Origin: DAOUFU01 sp034429275
Lineage (GTDB): Bacteria > Chloroflexota > Anaerolineae > Aggregatilineales > Aggregatilineaceae
Length of the DNA stretch: 5,675 bases
Reading direction: 5' to 3'
Assembly: GCA_034429275.1 (NCBI GenBank)
Contig: DAOUFU010000022.1
Location: 1-5,675 of the forward strand
Shown here: piece by piece, positions 5,066 to 5,675 of the stretch
Layout: every line of letters starts with the position of its first letter
Position numbering within the stretch: the stretch's first letter is position 1
The notes under the pieces: generated by a model
Told to the model about the DNA's origin: nothing
What the model saw: the letters and a program-made list of their open reading frames with translations, nothing else
The model's database searches: none
Translations under genes and position numbers: made by a program

Positions 5066-5675
5066 ATGAGAGTAGTGAGTTACGTTCGCGTCTCACGCGA
5101 AGAACAGGTCGAAGGCTGGAGCCTGGACGCCCAGCGCGACCAGTGCGCGGACCTGGCCGCCCGGCGCGGCTGGAACCTGGTGCAGGTCTTTGAGGAACCG
5201 GGTCGCTCGGCCAAGACCGATCTGCGTCCCACCTTCCAGCGCATGATGAGCCAGGCCGAAGCCAAACGCTTTGACGTGATTGTCGTGCATAAGCTGGATC
5301 GTTTCAGCCGCAGCCTGGCAGATGTTGTGCGCAACGTTGCCCGGCTGAAAGAGGCCGGGGTCGGGCTGGTCTCTGTGTCAGAACCCTGGCTGGATACCAC
5401 TACCCCACAAGGTGAATTCATGCTCTACCTGTTCGCCCTACTGGCTCAGTGGGACAACGAAAACCGCGCGCGGGAAACCGCGAAAGGCAAGCAGCAGCGC
5501 GCCAAAGAGGGCTACTGGAATGGTACGCTCAGCTTCGGGTACATCACCCTGCGTGATCTGCGGAGCGCCCTGTGGCGCATCGGCGAGCAGCACGACGCCG
5601 GAGAAATCGAGGAATCAGTCTACGCAGCGCGCAGCGAGGAACTGGAAAACTACCTGGACCAGTGGCACGACCGCA
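5066..5675 (+). CDS. Large serine recombinase (resolvase/invertase family), C-terminus outside window
   Basis: 203 codons visible, running off the right edge. Residues 1-135 are a serine recombinase catalytic domain: YVRVS with nucleophile Ser10 and Arg8, LDAQRDQC (21-27), RPTFQRMM near 54-61, KLDRFSR with Asp78, Arg79 and Arg82, and TPQGEFM (113-119) leading into the long helix ALLAQWDNENR. RARETAKGKQQRAKEG and WNGTLSFGY (151-159) match the entry to the DNA-binding recombinase domain of large serine recombinases. Known: such enzymes cut and rejoin DNA at att sites through a Ser-DNA link, and integrate or excise phages, ICEs and cassettes. After FGY the usual recombinase domain does not begin at once: a helical, charged segment (160-203) resembles a SHOCT-type motif. 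All visible catalytic residues are intact. Whether it is an integrase, a transposase or a domesticated copy cannot be told here. Confidence 0.9.
   Translation, partial: MRVVSYVRVSREEQVEGWSLDAQRDQCADLAARRGWNLVQVFEEPGRSAKTDLRPTFQRMMSQAEAKRFDVIVVHKLDRFSRSLADVVRNVARLKEAGVGLVSVSEPWLDTTTPQGEFMLYLFALLAQWDNENRARETAKGKQQRAKEGYWNGTLSFGYITLRDLRSALWRIGEQHDAGEIEESVYAARSEELENYLDQWHDR

Noticed and set aside
5080..5421. Minus-strand frames opposite the recombinase
   Set aside because: They are antisense shadows of a clear serine recombinase catalytic domain.

Overview
The window looks like chromosomal DNA of a bacterium, most probably from the phylum Chloroflexota (Anaerolineae-like). This is an inference from the mix of protein types: a secreted glycosidase-fold protein ending in an SH3-type-3 domain, near-identical WD40 blades on secreted proteins, and a large serine recombinase with an extra segment after its FGY motif. 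No rRNA, tRNA or other taxonomic marker is present.

Layout. (a) Positions 4574 down to 1, minus strand: three genes in the order 527 aa, 712 aa, and a WD40 lipoprotein cut by the window edge. Gaps are 58 and 86 bases, each gene has a good Shine-Dalgarno sequence, and each product has a signal peptide, so this reads as one operon for the cell surface. A perfect TATAAT box lies about 37 bases before the first gene. (b) Positions 4575-4888: a non-coding divergent region with that promoter, a short hairpin, a 10-bp perfect inverted repeat and a 10-bp direct repeat. (c) Positions 4889-5675, plus strand: a 57-aa orphan ORF whose end overlaps the ribosome binding site of a large serine recombinase gene that runs off the right edge.

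How the parts may work together. The 527-aa protein has a glycosidase-like barrel in which both expected catalytic glutamates appear to be replaced, followed by a pre-peptidase-C-like beta domain and an SH3b domain. It may bind a carbohydrate or the envelope rather than cut it. The 712-aa protein seems to join a secreted alpha/beta-hydrolase, a segment recalling DUF3068/PorA proteins, and three and a half WD40 blades. The next gene is a lipoprotein built from WD40 blades of the same type. The two WD40 genes share an identical 20-bp linker sequence, which suggests that one seeded or converted the other. The recombinase side is probably a separate unit, perhaps the edge of an integrated element, with the repeats of the divergent region as candidate operator or attachment sites.

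The most notable points are the hydrolase/PorA-like/WD40 fusion, the loss of catalytic residues in the barrel protein, the repeated WD40 DNA in two adjacent genes, and the small coupled ORF plus SHOCT-like insertion at the recombinase.
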